The position numbers and the translations under genes are program-made. Shown here in pieces: positions 14,386 through 15,598 of a DNA stretch of 15,598 nt. Source of the DNA: JBCBCP01 sp038530575 (GTDB lineage Bacteria; Pseudomonadota; Alphaproteobacteria; Rhodobacterales; Rhodobacteraceae); NCBI GenBank assembly GCA_038530575.1, contig JBCBCP010000067.1, positions 1 to 15,598 on the forward strand, in the 5' to 3' direction. Every line of letters starts with the position of its first letter. The first letter of the stretch is position 1. The notes below the pieces were generated by a model. That model did no database searches. It had not been told where the DNA came from and saw nothing but the letters and a program-made list of their open reading frames with translations.

Positions 14386-14434
14386 GCGCCTACGGCGCGC
14401 ATGATTTTATTTTGCTGATGGGGGCTTTGCCCCC
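14386..14434 (+). terminator. Two hairpins between deoB and upp
   Basis: GCGCC-TAC-GGCGC (14386-14398) is a short stem immediately after the deoB stop, followed by the T-rich stretch ATTTTATTTT. A second stem, GGGGGC-TTT-GCCCCC (14420-14434), is followed by AAACCCCC, which could pair alternatively with the same G run. Together they may end or attenuate the deo transcript before upp. The first stem is only 5 bp, so termination may be partial. Confidence 0.55.
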
Positions 14435-14472
14435 AAACCCCCAAAGCTTTCGGGAACAGAGAAGGGCCAATC

Positions 14473-15105
14473 ATGACTGAGCATGTCACTGTCGTTGATC
14501 ATCCGCTGGTGCAGCACAAGCTGACCCTGATGCGGGACAAGGAGCGCTCAACCGGGAACTTCCGGCAGCTTCTGCGCGAGATTTCGCAGCTTTTGGCCTA
14601 TGAGATCACGCGCGAATTGCCGATGACCACCGCACGGATTGAAACGCCGATGGAGGCGATGGACGCGCCGGTGCTGGATGGCAAGAAGCTTGCACTGATC
14701 TCGATCCTGCGGGCGGGCAACGGGCTTTTGGATGGGGTGCTAGCGCTGATCCCGTCGGCCCGTGTCGGGTTTGTGGGGCTGTACCGGGACGAGGAAACGC
14801 TGGAGCCGGTGCAGTATTACTTCAAGGTGCCAGAGAGCCTTGATGATCGTCTGGTGATTGCCGTTGATCCGATGCTGGCGACGGGCAATTCCTCGGTCGC
14901 TGCGATTGATCTGTTGAAGGAGGCAGGGGCGCGCGACATCCGGTTCCTCTGTTTGCTGGCGGCACCCGAGGGAATCGCGCGCATGCGGGAGGCGCACCCG
15001 GATGTGCCGATTGTGACGGCGGCCATCGACCGGCAGCTTAATGAAGTTGGCTATATCGTACCTGGCCTTGGGGATGCGGGAGATCGCATGTTCGGCACCA
15101 AGTAA
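14473..15105 (+). CDS. upp: Uracil phosphoribosyltransferase
   Basis: Upp joins uracil to PRPP to make UMP, recovering the base that the upstream genes release. The 210-residue length is standard. Visible signatures are DHPLVQHKLTLMRDK (9-23), ISILRAGNGLLDG (76-88), the PRPP loop VDPMLATGNSS (131-141) and the uracil-binding C-terminus YIVPGLGDAGDRMFGTK (194-210). The ATG has GAAGGG about 6 bases upstream. It is 87 bases downstream of deoB with two hairpins between, so it may be read from the deo promoter at reduced level or from its own, which I cannot place. No truncation is seen. Confidence 0.96.
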   Translation: MTEHVTVVDHPLVQHKLTLMRDKERSTGNFRQLLREISQLLAYEITRELPMTTARIETPMEAMDAPVLDGKKLALISILRAGNGLLDGVLALIPSARVGFVGLYRDEETLEPVQYYFKVPESLDDRLVIAVDPMLATGNSSVAAIDLLKEAGARDIRFLCLLAAPEGIARMREAHPDVPIVTAAIDRQLNEVGYIVPGLGDAGDRMFGTK

Positions 15106-15165
15106 GTCACTGGACAGCCCCGGAACTTTGCGGCACGGTAAGTCCAAATTCCTGCGGGGGCAGAA

Positions 15166-15598
15166 ATGAACGTGACACGAGTACTCGCCATCGGCGCGGT
15201 CCTTTGCTGCAGCTTTGCGGCGGCGGGCCACGCGCAGTCTATTGGAGATGCGACACCGGCGGAGTTCCCACCGGCCAGTTACACGGCCAGCCAGTATATC
15301 GACAGCCGGGGATGTGTATTCATTCGGGCCGGGATCGACGGGAACGTGACCTGGGTGCCGCGGGTGAACCGCCAGCGGCGTCAGATTTGTGGTCAAACCC
15401 CGAGCCTTGCTGGACGTGTGGCTGCGGCGCCTGCACCCGCGCCCGCAGCCCAAGCGCCGGTGCAGATCACGGTGGAGCCACCCGCAGCGCCCGCCGCCAC
15501 GGCCCAAACTGCGCCGAAATCGCCACCGCCTGCTGCAGCAGCTCCAGCTCCAGCTCCTCGCCGAACGGCTGCAGCGCCGCAGCCTCAGCGCAGAGTGG
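15166..15598 (+). CDS. Exported protein with Ala/Pro-rich linker, C-terminus cut off
   Basis: The open frame runs from the ATG at 15166 to the right edge, giving 144 codons and continuing outside. Residues 1-23 are a signal peptide (MNVTRVLAIG, then a hydrophobic core ending AAAGHA), probably cut before Q24; there is no lipobox. Residues 35-80 are a compact conserved-looking block, SRGCVFIRAGIDGNVTWVPR, with C50 and C75, which may form a disulfide in the periplasm. Residues 84-144 are Ala/Pro/Gln-rich, a flexible linker. I recall proteins of this form in Rhodobacterales ending in a SPOR peptidoglycan-binding domain; that domain would lie outside the window, so this is inference. It starts 60 bases after upp, with a gggggc ribosome-binding site. 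Confidence 0.8.
   Translation, partial: MNVTRVLAIGAVLCCSFAAAGHAQSIGDATPAEFPPASYTASQYIDSRGCVFIRAGIDGNVTWVPRVNRQRRQICGQTPSLAGRVAAAPAPAPAAQAPVQITVEPPAAPAATAQTAPKSPPPAAAAPAPAPRRTAAAPQPQRRV

Noticed and set aside
15106..15165. Possible terminator or promoter between upp and the exported-protein gene
   Set aside because: I find no stable stem with a T run and no good -35/-10 pair in these 60 bases.

Overview
This 15.6 kb window looks like ordinary chromosomal core sequence from an alphaproteobacterium, most likely a Rhodobacteraceae/Roseobacter-group member. The reasons are its high GC content, the protein sequences of CarB, GlyA, the MaeB malic enzyme and PrpE, a secreted protein type I associate with Rhodobacterales, and GC-rich palindromic hairpins at gene ends. 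I see no integrase, transposase, phage gene, CRISPR array, rRNA or tRNA. I found no clearly new multi-gene system; the unusual items are listed as separate findings.

Layout. Positions 1-191 (minus) hold the N-terminus of carB (carbamoyl-phosphate synthase large chain), with a plausible promoter and a 305-base gap. Next come a HAD-family gene lacking its catalytic aspartates (497-1174, plus), a convergent YbfF/ABHD11-like alpha/beta hydrolase (1196-1954, minus) and a small basic protein with one C-terminal membrane segment (2030-2404, plus). A strong bidirectional terminator separates that gene from glyA (2516-3802, minus). glyA and nadK (3968-4729, plus) are divergent; their 165-bp spacer holds a TTGACA promoter, a palindrome overlapping its -10, and a possible hairpin covering the nadK ribosome-binding site. 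Hairpins then separate nadK from a convergent class III nucleotidyl cyclase.

The minus-strand block 10298-4797 reads maeB (NADP malic enzyme with a PTA-like domain), a run of three palindromic hairpins, prpE (propionyl-CoA synthetase) and the cyclase, which starts only three bases after prpE ends. It groups acyl-CoA activation, anaplerotic/gluconeogenic C4-C3 interconversion and a likely cAMP synthase.

The plus-strand block 10430-15105 encodes a VOC-like/double-cupin protein and then nucleoside salvage: cdd, deoA, deoB and upp. Cdd deaminates (deoxy)cytidine. DeoA splits (deoxy)uridine or thymidine to base plus sugar-1-phosphate. DeoB converts the sugar-1-phosphate to the 5-phosphate. Upp returns uracil to UMP. 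cdd/deoA and deoA/deoB overlap by 4 and 1 bases, which indicates translational coupling. The window ends in a truncated exported protein with an Ala/Pro-rich tail (15166-15598).
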